A DNA stretch of 11,919 nt, taken from an uncultured Clostridia bacterium. GTDB lineage: Bacteria; Bacillota; Clostridia; Oscillospirales; Ruminococcaceae. A model generated the notes under the pieces. The model worked only from the letters and a program-made list of their open reading frames with translations, was not told the DNA's origin and made no database searches. Both the position numbers and the translations under genes were made by a program. This document shows, one piece after another, positions 11,241 to 11,919 of the stretch. Where the stretch lies: positions 1 through 11,919 of the forward strand of contig CALBGD010000390.1 in the NCBI GenBank assembly GCA_937893735.1. The letters run 5' to 3'. Numbering within the stretch: the first letter of the stretch is position 1; every line of letters begins with the position of its first letter.

Positions 11241-11919
11241 AGAAGAAACAAGACCCCTTAATGCTGCTGATATACGGCATAATCTTAGTGTTCGTACTTT
11301 ATTTTGCCGCTGGCTTAGGAACAGCAATGGATATATCCGTCAACGAAAAAGGCGCTATGGATTTTGGCAAGCTGAGTGAAAACCTTGAAGCTACCATAAT
11401 GAATACAGACTTGGTTCTCTCGCACCTTACCGATACTGAAACTTTTGGCTTTAAAATTACGCTTGTCAGCGCTATTGGCATATCGCTGTATGTGCTGCTG
11501 AAAATCACTACTAAGAAACGATTACACCGCAAAGGTGTTGAGCATGGTTCAGCGCGGTGGGCTACTCCAAAAGAAGAAAAATCACTTGCCGACAAGCCTG
11601 AAAAGAAAAAGTCAGGCAAGGCGAAACAGCCGCCAAAGCCAAAGTCACCATTTGAAACTGACAACAATATCTTGCTTACGCAGGAGGTCAGAATGTCGCT
11701 GAACACACGGCAGCACAGAGAAAACCTGAACGTGCTGGTAATCGGCGGCTCCGGTTCCGGTAAATCAAGATTTTACGTTAAACCGAACATCATGCAGCTT
11801 AACACATCGTATGTCGTGACGGATCCGAAAGGTGAGCTGCTGCGTTCCTGCGGACGGCTGCTGAAAAAAGCCGGCTATGAAATCCGTGTATTCAACCTGA
11901 TTGATATGTCGCACAGCAA
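11237..11919 (+). CDS. VirD4/TraG-family type IV coupling ATPase (5' part)
   Basis: The first 227 codons of a coupling protein, which links the relaxase-DNA complex to the mating channel and pumps substrate with ATP; the rest lies beyond the window. Two transmembrane helices are visible, about 8-28 and 72-90, as in the N-terminal anchor of the family. Then come HGSARWATPKE (103-113), a conserved family segment, a lysine/proline-rich insertion (113-138), the Walker A box GGSGSGKS (170-177) and VTDPKGEL (194-201). The start overlaps the DUF3801 stop codon in ATGA. This pairing with a DUF3801 gene is the standard arrangement in Tn1549/pCF10-like systems (PcfB-PcfC). Confidence 0.93.
   Translation, partial: MKKKQDPLMLLIYGIILVFVLYFAAGLGTAMDISVNEKGAMDFGKLSENLEATIMNTDLVLSHLTDTETFGFKITLVSAIGISLYVLLKITTKKRLHRKGVEHGSARWATPKEEKSLADKPEKKKSGKAKQPPKPKSPFETDNNILLTQEVRMSLNTRQHRENLNVLVIGGSGSGKSRFYVKPNIMQLNTSYVVTDPKGELLRSCGRLLKKAGYEIRVFNLIDMSHS

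Overview
The window looks like the integrase-proximal end of an integrative and conjugative element (ICE) in a gut-type Clostridia genome, probably Ruminococcus or another Oscillospiraceae. The reasons are base composition that is mixed but moderate, strong Gram-positive Shine-Dalgarno sequences (mostly AAAGAGG or AAGGAGG), consensus sigma-A promoters, and the family mix: XerC/D-like integrase, ParA/ParB, a DUF3801 (PcfB-like) protein and a VirD4-type coupling protein. The species assignment is inference. All genes are on the + strand.

Layout. Positions 1-43 hold the 3' half of a tRNA-Asn(GUU) gene on the minus strand. Its similarity to a tRNA stops at the anticodon loop, so this is one attachment site, with chromosome to the left and element to the right. 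A perfect consensus promoter (62-90, minus strand) reads out of the element into the tRNA remnant. The integrase (209-1105) follows and ends in a strong terminator. Next is a 22-codon leader ORF (1213-1281) coupled to a DEDDh exonuclease (1293-2207). A block of regulators and small membrane proteins follows: an XRE repressor-like protein (2343-2639), a one-TM protein (2779-3207), a sigma-region-4-like/RNA polymerase alpha-CTD fusion (3225-3830), a zinc-ribbon/HTH fusion (3899-4498), a protein with three XRE-type domains (4501-5313) and a two-TM protein (5352-5951). A partition cassette comes next: parA (6062-6826), an AT-rich two-TM gene (6828-7436) and parB (7439-8503). A lipoprotein gene (8594-9727) forms its own transcription unit, with a consensus promoter, a palindromic operator and a terminator. 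The window ends with conjugation genes: a long DUF3801 protein (9828-11240) and the start of a VirD4/TraG coupling ATPase (11237 to the edge).

What ties it together. An 18-bp palindrome, TGTGCTACATATAGCACA, occurs five times without a mismatch (1172, 2211, 3861, 5315, 6024). A sixth copy lies in inverted orientation with one mismatch (9782), and a weaker relative lies at 2749. Most sit about 14-28 nt before a start codon with the ribosome binding site in between, so they look like the operators of one element-wide regulon covering the exonuclease, regulator, partition and conjugation genes. They could also be ParB centromere sites. Two intergenic regions (2660-2719 and 5951-6004) can fold into the same three-way junction with different sequences but an identical TAGCT first loop. 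A third TAGCT hairpin lies at 3833-3847. This is a candidate undescribed structured RNA family. Relaxase, T4SS channel genes, oriT and the other attachment site are not in the window.
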